Source of the DNA: Actimicrobium sp. CCC2.4 | GTDB taxonomy: Bacteria > Pseudomonadota > Gammaproteobacteria > Burkholderiales > Burkholderiaceae_D | Direction of reading: 5' to 3' | NCBI RefSeq assembly: GCF_034347385.1 | Contig: NZ_CP133777.1 | Span: forward strand, 1,054,001-1,118,000 | DNA: 64,000 nt | Shown: positions 39,976 to 49,025 of the stretch, one piece after another | Layout of the letters: each line of letters begins with the position of its first letter | How positions within the stretch are numbered: position 1 is the first letter of the stretch | Notes under the pieces: generated by a model | What the model was told of the DNA's origin: nothing | What the model saw: only the letters and a program-made list of their open reading frames with translations | Databases searched by the model: none | Translations under genes and position numbers: made by a program

Positions 39976-41664
39976 ATGGGTATTGGTATCTCAAATAATA
40001 CGTTGGCAGCGGGTGATACGATCGTCGGGAAGGATGGAGTATCTAAGAAAGTAACGTCGAAGGATACGAGTATTCTCAAAGAAGGGGATATTATATTTTC
40101 AGGCAATACACATACAATAGTTCAGGTCACGCATTCTGAACAAGGAAAAGATTTGACAGTAATTGTTGATGATGGAGTCGATATTGATGGTAAGAGGCAA
40201 AAATTAACAGTGGATGAGTCTAGTGATGATTATTTTGATGATAAAGAAAAGAATGAAGGATTCTGGAATCGTTTAATTAACAGGCTCGATAAAAGTGAGA
40301 ATAACGGGAAGCAAGTTAGTGCTGTACTGGGAATGGCCGGTGATGATCAAAAACCAAGCGTAACACCAGACGCGAAAGTAGCCGCAATACCAGCACAAAA
40401 AACTTTGACAGAGAGACCTTATGAACTATCTGAGCTCGCCCCCGGCAGCAAGTCTGTCGGAACTGTAGGAGCGACCAACAGCGTCGACGAAAATGGCGTC
40501 GTTTGGGTAAATCCTCAGTTAGTGTCAATGTCAGAAAAAAAGGAGGCTATCGAACGTATTACGAAGAGAGAATCGCACCTTGTCAGTGGTGATGGCAATA
40601 TTTATCTCAAAGACCTGCAGACGGTTGCCACCAAAGGCACGATCTGGGGGCGAAACGCGACTAAGCAGGATATCGCCGATGCCAAAGCATTGTTGGGCCC
40701 CGAGTCACTGTATCTAAAGCCTGAAATAACCGCAGAAGCGAGTGTTGCTTGGAAGCCATCAGCATTAGCTGGGATGCAGGTGCCAACGCCAACTCAAACG
40801 ACAGCGCCAACGCCAACGGTAAGAGATTCCGTACCAGTACTAAAAGTACAATCATCATCATCATCAGCACCAGCACCAGCACCAGCACCAGCACCAGCAC
40901 CAGCACCAGCACCAGCACTAGCACCAGCACCAGCAGCAGCACTAGCACCAGCACCAGCACCAGCACCAGCACCAGCACCAGCAGCAGCACTAGCACCATC
41001 ATCCGCACCAGCACCAGTACCAGCAGCACCAGCACCAGCAGCAGCACCAGTATCAGCACCAGCAGCGACAAATCCACCGGCAACGACGTTCAACGCGAAA
41101 ACGTGCCTTGAGGCCCTGAATACCCCAGGCGCAAATTCACTTTTCAACGACGTTGACAAAGGAAATGCAATTACAAAAACAGGCGGGGGGGGATTTCAAG
41201 ACGGTGCGGATATGAACGATCTTTACAGAGTTGCTAACGGAGGCGCTGATATCAAGCCAGAAGAGCAAGCTGCCGCAAATTGGTTGCTACGGCATCCGGA
41301 TACCTTGATTGCCGTAATGAACGACGGAAAGATGTCGCATAAAACCTTTACTGAAAAAATCAAAATAGTCGAAAATGGGGTATTAACGGCTGCGGATTCT
41401 GATCATTTTTTAAAGCAGCCTGAGGGTGCTGATGCTGTTGCCTCTGATAAACAAGCAGGGAAATTAGTTTTTAACTCAAAGAGTGATTCGCTAGATCGCT
41501 TTAAAATAAGATACCAGGACTTGGTTGCCATGGCTAAAGACAAAAATATCACGGAACAAGAAAGAAGTGCTGCCAAGTGGATATTGAATAACCCGGCATT
41601 AATGAAGCAATTATGTGGTAATAACAACGATTTTGACAAAAGAGAGCTAAATAATTTAAAGTGA
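39976..41664 (+). CDS. Unknown modular protein with long Pro-Ala linker and helical repeats
   Basis: The protein has 562 residues; GGGAG eight bases upstream supports the ATG at 39976 over the TTG at 39961. It has no signal peptide or membrane segment. Layout: a polar N-terminal domain (1-95) opening MGIGISNNTLAAGDTI, a charged region, a module with SGDGNIYLKDLQTVA (about 200-245), a Pro-Ala linker (about 297-363), and two related C-terminal modules: DMNDLYRVANGG..IKPEEQAAANWLLRHP and YQDLVAMAKDKNITEQERSAAKWILNNP. These share a DL-x2-A...E-x-x-A-A-x-W-x-L-x-x-P pattern with an acidic loop after it. Type III secretion translocators of the HrpF/NopX kind have similar repeats, but this is only a resemblance. 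GC is far lower than in the flanking genes, which suggests transfer. Confidence 0.75.
   Translation: MGIGISNNTLAAGDTIVGKDGVSKKVTSKDTSILKEGDIIFSGNTHTIVQVTHSEQGKDLTVIVDDGVDIDGKRQKLTVDESSDDYFDDKEKNEGFWNRLINRLDKSENNGKQVSAVLGMAGDDQKPSVTPDAKVAAIPAQKTLTERPYELSELAPGSKSVGTVGATNSVDENGVVWVNPQLVSMSEKKEAIERITKRESHLVSGDGNIYLKDLQTVATKGTIWGRNATKQDIADAKALLGPESLYLKPEITAEASVAWKPSALAGMQVPTPTQTTAPTPTVRDSVPVLKVQSSSSSAPAPAPAPAPAPAPAPALAPAPAAALAPAPAPAPAPAPAAALAPSSAPAPVPAAPAPAAAPVSAPAATNPPATTFNAKTCLEALNTPGANSLFNDVDKGNAITKTGGGGFQDGADMNDLYRVANGGADIKPEEQAAANWLLRHPDTLIAVMNDGKMSHKTFTEKIKIVENGVLTAADSDHFLKQPEGADAVASDKQAGKLVFNSKSDSLDRFKIRYQDLVAMAKDKNITEQERSAAKWILNNPALMKQLCGNNNDFDKRELNNLK
40866..41064. repeat. CAGCAC-type hexanucleotide tract coding Pro-Ala
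   Basis: About 200 bp of nearly pure (GCACCA)n with GCAGCA and GCACTA variants encodes residues about 297-363 as alternating Ala-Pro with some Ala-Ala and Ala-Leu. The six-base unit keeps the reading frame when units are gained or lost, so linker length could vary between strains. It is not a CRISPR array. Confidence 0.9.
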
Positions 41665-42310
41665 ATTTTTTTAAATTAAAAAAATAGTTATAAATATTGT
41701 CGGGATTACCTTTATATCATCCAGAGCGATATATTCAGTATTCAGGCAGCCAGAATCATACGGTATTGCAATGGATGAACGGTACAGGGACAGTAATATG
41801 TTTGCGACAAAACGTCGTGTAACATTTACTGTCTTTTTTTGTTGGTGAGTTTTCCTGTGTTATTCAAAAAAATAGCAAGGATTGTTGTGGATAATTATCT
41901 GCATTGATAGTCGTTTTCATAGGGTTATTTTATTGCCTGCTGTACGTGGTAATAATGTGACCGCAATCCCAATTGGTGAACGTAGTCATAAGTCAATTGA
42001 AAAACATGACGGGACCGTAGCCGATTGGTCGTGTTTAGAAAATCAACTTGTTCAATACAATGATGTCCTGGGGCGTCGTACGCATGCCATTTTTCGAAAA
42101 TCGAACGTTGTGAATATCATCGTCTGATAAATTTTAATGTGCTTGTCAGACCGTACGATGTGGCCTGCGAGTGTCGATGGCGGAGGTCGGACTATCTGCG
42201 CGCCTGCAATGCGATATGGCGGGCACGACACCTCGCGACCACGAGCGCAGATCAACAATGTCCGCCCATCCCAACCGTCCACCCCACCCCCCGGACGTTA
42301 TAATCCCCCG
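41665..42310. other. Intergenic region with no supportable gene
   Basis: The first 460 bases are AT-rich and continue the composition of the upstream gene; GC returns near 42140. An 81-codon frame from a TTG at 41882 (to 42127) has no ribosome site, no recognised family and unremarkable composition, so it is left uncalled. No REP element or transposase relic was seen. Confidence 0.5.
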
Positions 42311-44584
42311 ATGCAAAATCTCCTCCACAACCTCAATCCCGAACAACTCGCCGCCGTCACCTTGCCCGCGCAACACGCCCTGATCCTGGCGGGTGCCGGC
42401 TCCGGCAAAACCCGTGTCCTGACCACCCGCATCGCCTGGCTGATCCAGAACGGCGCGGTCGCGCCGAATGGTGTGCTGGCGGTGACGTTCACGAACAAGG
42501 CGGCCAAGGAAATGACGCTGCGGCTGTCGGCGATGATGCCGATCAGCACGCGCGGGATGTGGATCGGGACCTTCCACGGTTTGTGCAACCGGCTATTGCG
42601 CGCGCATCACCGCGACGCCGGGTTGCCGCAGACCTTCCAGATCCTTGATTCGTCGGACCAGTTGTCGATGATCAAGCGGATGCTCAAAGCCCTCAATGTC
42701 GACGATGAGAAATTCCCGCCACGTAATCTGATGTACTTCATCAACGGCGCCAAGGACCAGGGCTTGCGTGCCAAGGATGTCGATGCCAGCGATGACTACA
42801 ACCGCCGCCTGGTCGAGCTATACGACTATTACGACAACCAGTGCCAGCGCGAAGGCGTGGTCGATTTTGCCGAGCTGCTGTTGCGCACGTATGAGCTGAT
42901 GAGCCGCAACCAACCGTTGCGCGAGCATTATCAGGCGCGCTTCAAGCACATCCTGGTCGACGAATTCCAGGACACCAACAACCTGCAGTACAACTGGCTC
43001 AAGCTGATGGCCGGCAAGCGCGGCGCGGTGTTTGCGGTCGGCGACGATGACCAGAGCATCTATGCATTCCGGGGTGCCAACGTCGGCAACATGTCGGCCT
43101 TCGAGCGCGAATTCGATGTGCAAAACCTGATCAAGCTGGAGCAAAACTATCGCTCGCACGGCCATATCCTCGACACCGCCAACCTGCTCATTGCCAACAA
43201 CACCAAGCGCCTCGGCAAGAACCTGCGCACCGATGCCGGTCATGGCGAGCCGGTGCGGATTTACGAATCAACCAGCGACCTGCTGGAAGCGCAATGGATC
43301 ATCGAGGAAGCTAAGAGCTTGATCAACGAAGGCGCTTTGCGCAGCGAGATCGCGGTGCTGTACCGCTCGAACGCGCAATCGCGCGTGATCGAACATGCGC
43401 TGTTCTCGGCCGGGATTCCGTACAAGGTCTATGGCGGCCAGCGCTATTTTGAGCGCGCCGAAGTCAAGAGTGCGATCGCCTACCTGCAGTTGATGGATAA
43501 CCTGCACAACGATTCGGCCTTTCTGCGCGTGGTGAATTTTCCGACCCGCGGCATCGGTGCACGTTCGCTGGAACAATTGCAGGACGCCGCCCGCGCGCAC
43601 AACCTGTCGCTGTACGCAGCGGTGCCGCATGTGGCTGGCAAGGCAGGCTCATCGCTCGGTGCCTTCATCAAGCTAATTGAAAGTACGCGCTTTGAAACCG
43701 CCCAGCTGGCCTTGCCGGAGATGGTCAATGTGGTGCTGGCCGCAAGTGGTTTGATTGCCCATTACCGCAATGAAAAGGAAGGCGCGGATCGGGTCGAGAA
43801 TCTGGAACAGCTGGTCAATGCCGCCACCGTCTTCGTCAACGAAGAAGGTTTCGGCCACGATGCGCCGGCTTTCCTCGGGCCGCAAAGCGCGCCGGTGAGC
43901 GGCACGGCGATCGTGCTCGACGACGGTTTTGAAATACTCGATGCGGATGCGCCGTTGCCGGCGGTGATGTCGCCGCTGTCGGCCTTTTTGTCGCATGCCT
44001 CGCTCGAAGCCGGCGACAACCAGGCCAGCGCCGGGCAGGATGCGATGCAGTTGATGACGGTGCATTCGGCCAAGGGATTGGAGTTCGATACGGTGTTCAT
44101 CACCGGCCTCGAAGAAGGCCTGTTCCCGCACGAGAATGCGCAGAAAGAAGAGGCCGGCGTCGAGGAAGAACGACGACTGATGTACGTCGCCATCACGCGG
44201 GCGCGCAAGCGGCTATACATGAGTTTTTCGCAAACGCGGATGTTGCACGGGCAGACCCGCTACAACCTCAAGTCCCGCTTTTTTGCCGAGCTGCCGGAAG
44301 AGTCACTGAAATGGCTGTCGCCGAAAATCCAGCCGTTTTACCGTTACGATAGCCCGAAGGCGGCATGGGTTGATGTGCCGTCAACGAATTCGCTAGCGCT
44401 GGGATCCAGTCATAAAGACCTCGGCTGGCGGATTGGCGAGTCAGTCGCGCATGCCAAGTTCGGCGAAGGGGTGATCGTCAATATTGAAGGCGGCGGCATG
44501 AATGCGCGGGCGCACATCAACTTTGGCAAGCATGGGATGAAGTTGCTTGATTTGAGCATTGCGAAGCTCGATAAGGTGGTTTGA
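42311..44584 (+). CDS. uvrD: UvrD/Rep-family ATP-dependent DNA helicase
   Basis: The 757-residue SF1A helicase carries Walker A LILAGAGSGKTR (about residue 24), motif Ia TFTNKAAKEM, Walker B HILVDEFQDTNN (about 214), motif III GDDDQSIYAFRGA, motif IV LEQNYRSHG, and motifs V and VI (TVHSAKGLEFD, VAITRARKRLY). The length and C-terminal tail (AKFGEGVIVNIEG) fit UvrD rather than Rep. It acts in nucleotide excision and mismatch repair. The ATG at 42311 (MQNLLHNLNPEQ) is chosen; the frame extends upstream without homology. Confidence 0.93.
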   Translation: MQNLLHNLNPEQLAAVTLPAQHALILAGAGSGKTRVLTTRIAWLIQNGAVAPNGVLAVTFTNKAAKEMTLRLSAMMPISTRGMWIGTFHGLCNRLLRAHHRDAGLPQTFQILDSSDQLSMIKRMLKALNVDDEKFPPRNLMYFINGAKDQGLRAKDVDASDDYNRRLVELYDYYDNQCQREGVVDFAELLLRTYELMSRNQPLREHYQARFKHILVDEFQDTNNLQYNWLKLMAGKRGAVFAVGDDDQSIYAFRGANVGNMSAFEREFDVQNLIKLEQNYRSHGHILDTANLLIANNTKRLGKNLRTDAGHGEPVRIYESTSDLLEAQWIIEEAKSLINEGALRSEIAVLYRSNAQSRVIEHALFSAGIPYKVYGGQRYFERAEVKSAIAYLQLMDNLHNDSAFLRVVNFPTRGIGARSLEQLQDAARAHNLSLYAAVPHVAGKAGSSLGAFIKLIESTRFETAQLALPEMVNVVLAASGLIAHYRNEKEGADRVENLEQLVNAATVFVNEEGFGHDAPAFLGPQSAPVSGTAIVLDDGFEILDADAPLPAVMSPLSAFLSHASLEAGDNQASAGQDAMQLMTVHSAKGLEFDTVFITGLEEGLFPHENAQKEEAGVEEERRLMYVAITRARKRLYMSFSQTRMLHGQTRYNLKSRFFAELPEESLKWLSPKIQPFYRYDSPKAAWVDVPSTNSLALGSSHKDLGWRIGESVAHAKFGEGVIVNIEGGGMNARAHINFGKHGMKLLDLSIAKLDKVV

Positions 44585-44636
44585 GGCGGTGATGGGGGTG
44601 TCGTCACCGGTATTGACGATGACAACTAGACCATTC

Positions 44637-44849
44637 GGTGCAATGCCCTGCGGTTATTGCACCCTACCTGCTAAATCGGACAGCACTCAATAAACCGTTC
44701 GTCCTGAGCCTGTCGAAGGCGCACCTGACTGTGCGCCTTCGACAGGCTCAGGACGAACGGGAAATGGTCGGTGTGCCGGCGCAGGGAACCGTGCAAGGTA
44801 ACAAGCAACGAGCGACACGTAGGGTGCAATAACCGCAGGGCATTGCACC
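44637..44849. repeat. REP pair enclosing a 30-bp perfect hairpin
   Basis: An inverted REP (44637-44667) and a forward REP (44819-44849) flank a separate long palindrome: 30-bp perfect arms at 44695-44724 and 44731-44760 (starting CCGTTCGTCCTGAGCC) around a CTGACT loop. The hairpin belongs to a different repeat family (TTCGTCCTGAG...TGTCGAAGG type) from the GTAG REP. The cluster fills most of the 342-bp gap between the convergent uvrD and BPSS1780-type genes, and could act as a bidirectional transcription end. Confidence 0.88.
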
Positions 44850-44926
44850 GCCGTGGCACCCGGAACGCTGCCACGAAGCGTTGCTCAACCCCGGGTTGAC
44901 AGTGCCGTTGCCGCAGCTACACCACT

Positions 44927-45718
44927 TCAAGCATCGACATCAATCGCCGCCACCACCGGCTGCTCGGGCACCGGAAACACGTCGGTATAAGTGATGTAAA
45001 ACGAGCTGTACAACACCACGGTCAGCAGCATCGACAACGGCATCATTACCATCACGATCAAACTGGCGCTGTTGAACAGCAGGGCCAACAGCAAGCTGGC
45101 CACAGTCGGCAACACCACGCCAACGGCAACCCAGGACAGGCCGTAAACGACGAAGGCCTTGAAGTGCTGGCGGACCGCAAAAAGGCTGTAGAACACCGCC
45201 TTGGTGACGGTCATTTTTTGCCACGCCACCAGCGGTGCCGCGTACCAGAAGGCCATCGCAGCAGGCAAATAGACCAGCGCGGCGGCCAATATGGCCAGGC
45301 CCATGTTGGACTCACCGATGACGGCCGGATCCATCCCGGTTTCGCCGCTCAGGACTTTCCAGAACACGCCGCCATCAATGAGCACCGACACGCCCAGCGC
45401 CAGCAGGCCGGCCGCCAGTTGCAGCGTGCCCAGCAGTAGCAGCGATTTGATCGCCGGCGAGCGGAAGGCAGAAAACAGCAGCTTCGGATAGACCCGTTCG
45501 TCATTGCGGACCTGAGCGCTGGCCGACAGGAAGGCCAGCGAAAAGACCGGTACCAGGATCATCGGCGCGACCTGGCCGATCACCGGAACGATGCCGATGG
45601 CGATCATGATGAACATGTAGCTGATGAACAGCGTCGAGAGTTCGACCGGTTGTTTGCGAAAGAGGGCGAAGCCTTCCTTGAGCCACAACCAGCCTGTCAT
45701 TGCAGGAAGAGAAGTCAT
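44927..45718 (-). CDS. BPSS1780-family inner-membrane protein
   Basis: This 263-residue hydrophobic protein has about six predicted transmembrane segments and a short cytoplasmic start (MTSLPAMTGWLWLKEGFALF). The W-L-x-x-G-x-x-L-F-x-x-x-P opening and overall pattern match the BPSS1780 family of betaproteobacteria, of unknown function. The ATG at 45718 is preferred; the longer frame overlaps thrB. One base separates it from the thrB stop, so it is cotranscribed with thrB. Confidence 0.82.
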   Translation of the reverse strand: MTSLPAMTGWLWLKEGFALFRKQPVELSTLFISYMFIMIAIGIVPVIGQVAPMILVPVFSLAFLSASAQVRNDERVYPKLLFSAFRSPAIKSLLLLGTLQLAAGLLALGVSVLIDGGVFWKVLSGETGMDPAVIGESNMGLAILAAALVYLPAAMAFWYAAPLVAWQKMTVTKAVFYSLFAVRQHFKAFVVYGLSWVAVGVVLPTVASLLLALLFNSASLIVMVMMPLSMLLTVVLYSSFYITYTDVFPVPEQPVVAAIDVDA

Positions 45719-45719
45719 A

Positions 45720-46676
45720 TCAATACAAAGTGGGGGCAGCAGTTGCAATACGTTCTTGCAGGATGCGCTTGAAGTGATCGGGATCGTGCGGCGTCAGCAT
45801 TTCGGCGTCGCGCGGCAAATGTAAATCATACAGGCGTGAGAGCCAGAAACGCAGCGCGGCAGCACGCAGCATCGGTTGCCAGGCGACCTGTTCGCTGGCA
45901 TTGAACGGCCGCACGGCATGATAGGCATCGAGCAGCGCGCGCACCCGGTTACTGTCAAGCACGCCGCTGTCGAGGTCGATGCACCAGTCATTGATCGTGA
46001 CGGCGACATCGAACAGCCAGGTATCGCAACCGGCAAAATAAAAATCAAAAAAGCCGGTCAGGCGTTCGCCATCGAACATCACGTTATTGCGGAACAGGTC
46101 GGCATGAATCGGGCCGTCCGGTAGTGCCATATACGCTTCGGAATCGGCAAAGCCTTCCTGGTATTCCATTTCGTCGAGCAGCAGGATCATCGCGTCCGGT
46201 ACCAGATAGGACAGCACCGTCGGCACCGTGCTGCGCCACCACTCAAGACCACGCAAATTGGGCTGGCGGATCGGGAAGTCGGCGCCGGCCAGATGCATGC
46301 GTGCCAGCATCGCCCCGACTGCGGCGCAATGGACCGGAGCCGGATGCATCTGGCAAGTGCCATCGAGCTTGCTGACGATCGCTGCCGGCTTGCCGTGTAA
46401 TGGCGTGACCAGCGCACCACTGTTGCTGGCGACCGGTGCCGGCACGGCGACACCGCGCTCGGCCAGATGACGCATCAGTTCAAGATAAAACGGCACTTGT
46501 TCGAACGTGAGTTTTTCAAACACGGTCAGGACAAATTCGCCGCGGTCGGTATCGATGAAAAAATTACTGTTTTCAACGCCGGAGGCGATGCCGCGTAAGG
46601 CATGTGCGGCACCGAGCGGAAACTGGCTGATCCAGGAAGTAAGGTCGTCTTGGGTAACGGTGGTAAACACTGCCAT
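45720..46676 (-). CDS. thrB: Homoserine kinase ThrB (aminoglycoside phosphotransferase-like type)
   Basis: The 318-residue kinase phosphorylates homoserine in threonine synthesis. It is the choline/aminoglycoside-kinase-fold ThrB found in Pseudomonas and Burkholderiales, not the GHMP type of E. coli. The start [21 protein letters not shown] and [11 protein letters not shown] are typical. The catalytic loop is [14 protein letters not shown] (about residue 190), followed by GFFDFYFAG with the metal-binding aspartate. It is first gene of a pair with the BPSS1780 gene. Confidence 0.94.
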   Translation of the reverse strand: MAVFTTVTQDDLTSWISQFPLGAAHALRGIASGVENSNFFIDTDRGEFVLTVFEKLTFEQVPFYLELMRHLAERGVAVPAPVASNSGALVTPLHGKPAAIVSKLDGTCQMHPAPVHCAAVGAMLARMHLAGADFPIRQPNLRGLEWWRSTVPTVLSYLVPDAMILLLDEMEYQEGFADSEAYMALPDGPIHADLFRNNVMFDGERLTGFFDFYFAGCDTWLFDVAVTINDWCIDLDSGVLDSNRVRALLDAYHAVRPFNASEQVAWQPMLRAAALRFWLSRLYDLHLPRDAEMLTPHDPDHFKRILQERIATAAPTLY

Positions 46677-46726
46677 AGCGGGTAAAGGTAAGGGGCATGC
46701 GACAGGTCGCAGCGCTGGTCAGAAAG

Positions 46727-46746
46727 CGGGCGCATCGCTGCGCCCG
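46727..46746 (-). terminator. Hairpin after the DUF2782 gene
   Basis: CGGGCGCA (46727-46734) and TGCGCCCG (46739-46746) form a perfect 8-bp stem with a TCGC loop. It lies six bases past the DUF2782 stop on the minus strand and is followed by CTTTCT. It probably terminates that transcript before thrB. Confidence 0.5.
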
Positions 46747-46752
46747 TGATGG

Positions 46753-47169
46753 TTATTTGGCCGCTGGTAGCGGCGGTGGGGGTGCATCCTGGATCGGGGC
46801 CGGTTCGCCAGGCTTGGGCTCTTTCTTGCCGCCCCAGTCGAATTCCTTGACCAGCCATTGCGGTGCCCGCACGGCATTGCTTTGGGCATCGCCCGGCGCT
46901 GCATTGCCCGGACCGGCACTTTGTTTGACACGGTAATTGCTGCCGCCGCTCTCGACCTGCACTTCGGTCACGACACCTTGTTCGCGCTTGTCGGTGGTCG
47001 TGCCGCGTTGTTGCGGCCGGATCGTGATATCGGGAATGCTGCCTTCTTCCAGTCGTTCCAGGTTCGGTGGTGCCTGATTAACCGTCGAGGTTTGGGCTTG
47101 CGCCAGCAGAGGTGTGGCGCTGGCTGCGACGCAGAGGATGAAGCAAGGCCAGATGTTTAAAGTGCGCAT
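46753..47169 (-). CDS. Secreted DUF2782 domain protein
   Basis: The 138-residue protein has a signal peptide (MRTLNIWPCFILCVAASATP, cleavage near LAQAQ). The mature part, with LERLEEGSIPDITIRP and VTEVQVESGGSNYRV, is the DUF2782 domain. It ends in a Pro-rich tail. The function is unknown; the gene commonly stands next to thrB and polA in betaproteobacteria. The start at 47169 is chosen because it gives the signal peptide. Confidence 0.85.
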   Translation of the reverse strand: MRTLNIWPCFILCVAASATPLLAQAQTSTVNQAPPNLERLEEGSIPDITIRPQQRGTTTDKREQGVVTEVQVESGGSNYRVKQSAGPGNAAPGDAQSNAVRAPQWLVKEFDWGGKKEPKPGEPAPIQDAPPPPLPAAK

Positions 47170-47355
47170 GATGGTCGACGCCTGACGAAAAGTGAGGCTC
47201 ATTGTAGCAAACAGACGTGGCGATGCCGACAGCGATTCCGTGGCGTGCGTCAGGTGCTGGTGTGGCTACACGAAAGCGCTAATTGCGCCCTACGAAATGT
47301 CATATGGCCACGTGTTACGCTGCGGCCCCCATCGTCCTCTGTAGCCCCAATTATC

Positions 47356-48423
47356 ATGAAATTTTCAGTACTTCGATGGACCGTCCTGTGCCTGTTTGCC
47401 GGCACCGCTTCCGCACAAACGCTTGATGCAGTGGATGCCAAAAATGCCTCGCTGATCGCCCTCGACCAGCGCGCTTACGTGTCCGGCACGTACGGCAATG
47501 GCAAGATTGATGGCGAGAATGTGCGTGGCAAGGCGACGCTGGGATGGGCATTCGAAGTGCGCTTCGGCAAGGAAGTCACCTTGCCGGGATTGGATACCGG
47601 CAAGCTGTTTTCGGCCAATGAAAAATTTCGTGTCGATGTCGTGCATTACAACGAAGGTCATCCCGATAACAATCATCGTGATGGCTTTGCGCTGCAGGGA
47701 ATGTATAACAAGCCGTTGGGCAAAATCGTCAGCGCGGAAGTCGGACTCGGTCCGTACTACAGCATGAATACGACCACCATCGGCGGCGTGCAACACAACA
47801 ATTCGAACCTCGGTGTGCTGCTGTCGACCGCGTTGCTGATCGATGTGGATCAGCTGGGGAGCGGGGCGCACATCCGCCTGGGTTTCAATCACGTCAGCAT
47901 GCCGGGAGCGGGCGCGCATTCATCGAATGCCGTACTGATCGGCGTCGGCAAATATTTTGATACGACGCCTGCCCGCAGCATGCCGGGGCTGGTCGATGAT
48001 CGCCTCTGGCTGGGCGTGGCCGCGATCAACGGGCAGACCAACCATGGCAATACCGAACGCAGTGCCGGTGCTTCAGCAGAAATCAAGAAGTACTACGGTC
48101 CGTGGGCGTTTTCCGCCTCGGCAATCGCCGAGGGCGACGACGATACCCGGGTCGACCGGCGCGGCCTGGCGGCACAGGCCTGGTATGTCCAACCGCTGGC
48201 TGACAACTGGAGCGCCAGTGCCGGTGTCGGTCCTTACGTCACCACCAACAAGCGCGGTTCCTCGGATCAGGCACGGCTGATGGCATTGATTACGATGCAA
48301 GTCGACCGCAATATCGGCAAGGACTGGAAAGCCTTTGCCAGCTTCAGCCGGGTCAATACCTTCCGCGAAAAAAATGACCGGGATCTGTTCCGGGTCGGGG
48401 TCATGCGGTCGTTCGGGGGGTGA
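47356..48423 (+). CDS. Outer-membrane beta-barrel protein, distantly PagL-like
   Basis: The 355-residue protein has a signal peptide ending TASAQ (ATG at 47356; the longer frame adds no signal). Alternating amphipathic strands and the C-terminal F/aromatic (VGVMRSFGG) mark a porin-like barrel. A segment near residues 172-201, IRLGFNHVSMPGAGAHSSN, resembles the H-x-S active-site strand of lipid A 3-O-deacylase PagL (H179, S181), but the expected glutamate further on is not evident and the protein is about twice PagL length. I would treat deacylase activity as unproven. It stands alone. Confidence 0.6.
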   Translation: MKFSVLRWTVLCLFAGTASAQTLDAVDAKNASLIALDQRAYVSGTYGNGKIDGENVRGKATLGWAFEVRFGKEVTLPGLDTGKLFSANEKFRVDVVHYNEGHPDNNHRDGFALQGMYNKPLGKIVSAEVGLGPYYSMNTTTIGGVQHNNSNLGVLLSTALLIDVDQLGSGAHIRLGFNHVSMPGAGAHSSNAVLIGVGKYFDTTPARSMPGLVDDRLWLGVAAINGQTNHGNTERSAGASAEIKKYYGPWAFSASAIAEGDDDTRVDRRGLAAQAWYVQPLADNWSASAGVGPYVTTNKRGSSDQARLMALITMQVDRNIGKDWKAFASFSRVNTFREKNDRDLFRVGVMRSFGG

Positions 48424-48524
48424 CGCTGGTCGGCGCTGCTGGCGTCCACACCACATTGCAGGGTTGAAACCATTGGTCTGTGATCTCGGTTGGGTTATTT
48501 TAAAAGCCCGAATGAGAGGTTTAG

Positions 48525-49025
48525 ATGGCGACCAAACACCTTCCCCCCGAACACCTTGCCAAGCCCCGCAATGGGGCTTCGTTGCGTTTCAAGGCCGCTA
48601 CCAGTCGGCTGGACGATACGCCATTTACCCATCTGGTTTCCGACGCACCGCTCTCCGGCTTTGCGGCAGTACAGGCAATTCGCGAAGGTTATTCAATCGG
48701 CATGATCAAGGCGGCCAGTAATTTTTTTGGTGTCGCAGACGCCCGCATTCAAAGCATTGCTCAGGTTCCGGCGTCGACGGCCAGTCGTCTCGAAAAGACC
48801 AATGCCCGCATTGATTCCGGAGCCACGGAACGACTGTTCCGGATGGGCGCGGTGACGCGCTTGGCGGTCGAGGTCTTTGGCGATAAGTTCGTCGCGATTG
48901 ACTGGATGCGGCGTCCCAATCGTGCTTTGGGTGAGGTCGCCCCGCTGGATCTGATGGACACCGAACCGGGTGCCGTGTCGGTGCGTCAAGTCCTCAATGC
49001 TATCGCCACCGGCGGTGCTGCTTGA
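48525..49025 (+). CDS. Xre/MbcA/ParS-type antitoxin (DUF2384)
   Basis: The 166-residue antitoxin has an N-terminal helix-turn-helix Xre-like domain and a C-terminal toxin-binding domain. The DUF2384 signature is clear: VEVFGDKFVAIDWMRRPN, then ALGEVAPLDLMDTEPGA and VRQVLNAIATG. GAGAGG lies five bases before the ATG. It overlaps the RES toxin by 4 bp (TTGA), the usual coupling. Confidence 0.92.
   Translation: MATKHLPPEHLAKPRNGASLRFKAATSRLDDTPFTHLVSDAPLSGFAAVQAIREGYSIGMIKAASNFFGVADARIQSIAQVPASTASRLEKTNARIDSGATERLFRMGAVTRLAVEVFGDKFVAIDWMRRPNRALGEVAPLDLMDTEPGAVSVRQVLNAIATGGAA

Noticed and set aside
40866-41064. A CRISPR or tandem regulatory array.
   Set aside because: Six-base coding microsatellite in frame with the surrounding gene.
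40661-41159. Frames of 120-140 codons reading the hexanucleotide tract as Ser-Thr, Leu-Val or Ala-Gly repeats.
   Set aside because: Alternative phases or the complement of the same repeat; only the Ala-Pro phase is part of a larger coherent protein.
41882-42127. An 81-codon frame downstream of the modular protein.
   Set aside because: TTG start with no ribosome site, no recognisable family, unremarkable composition.
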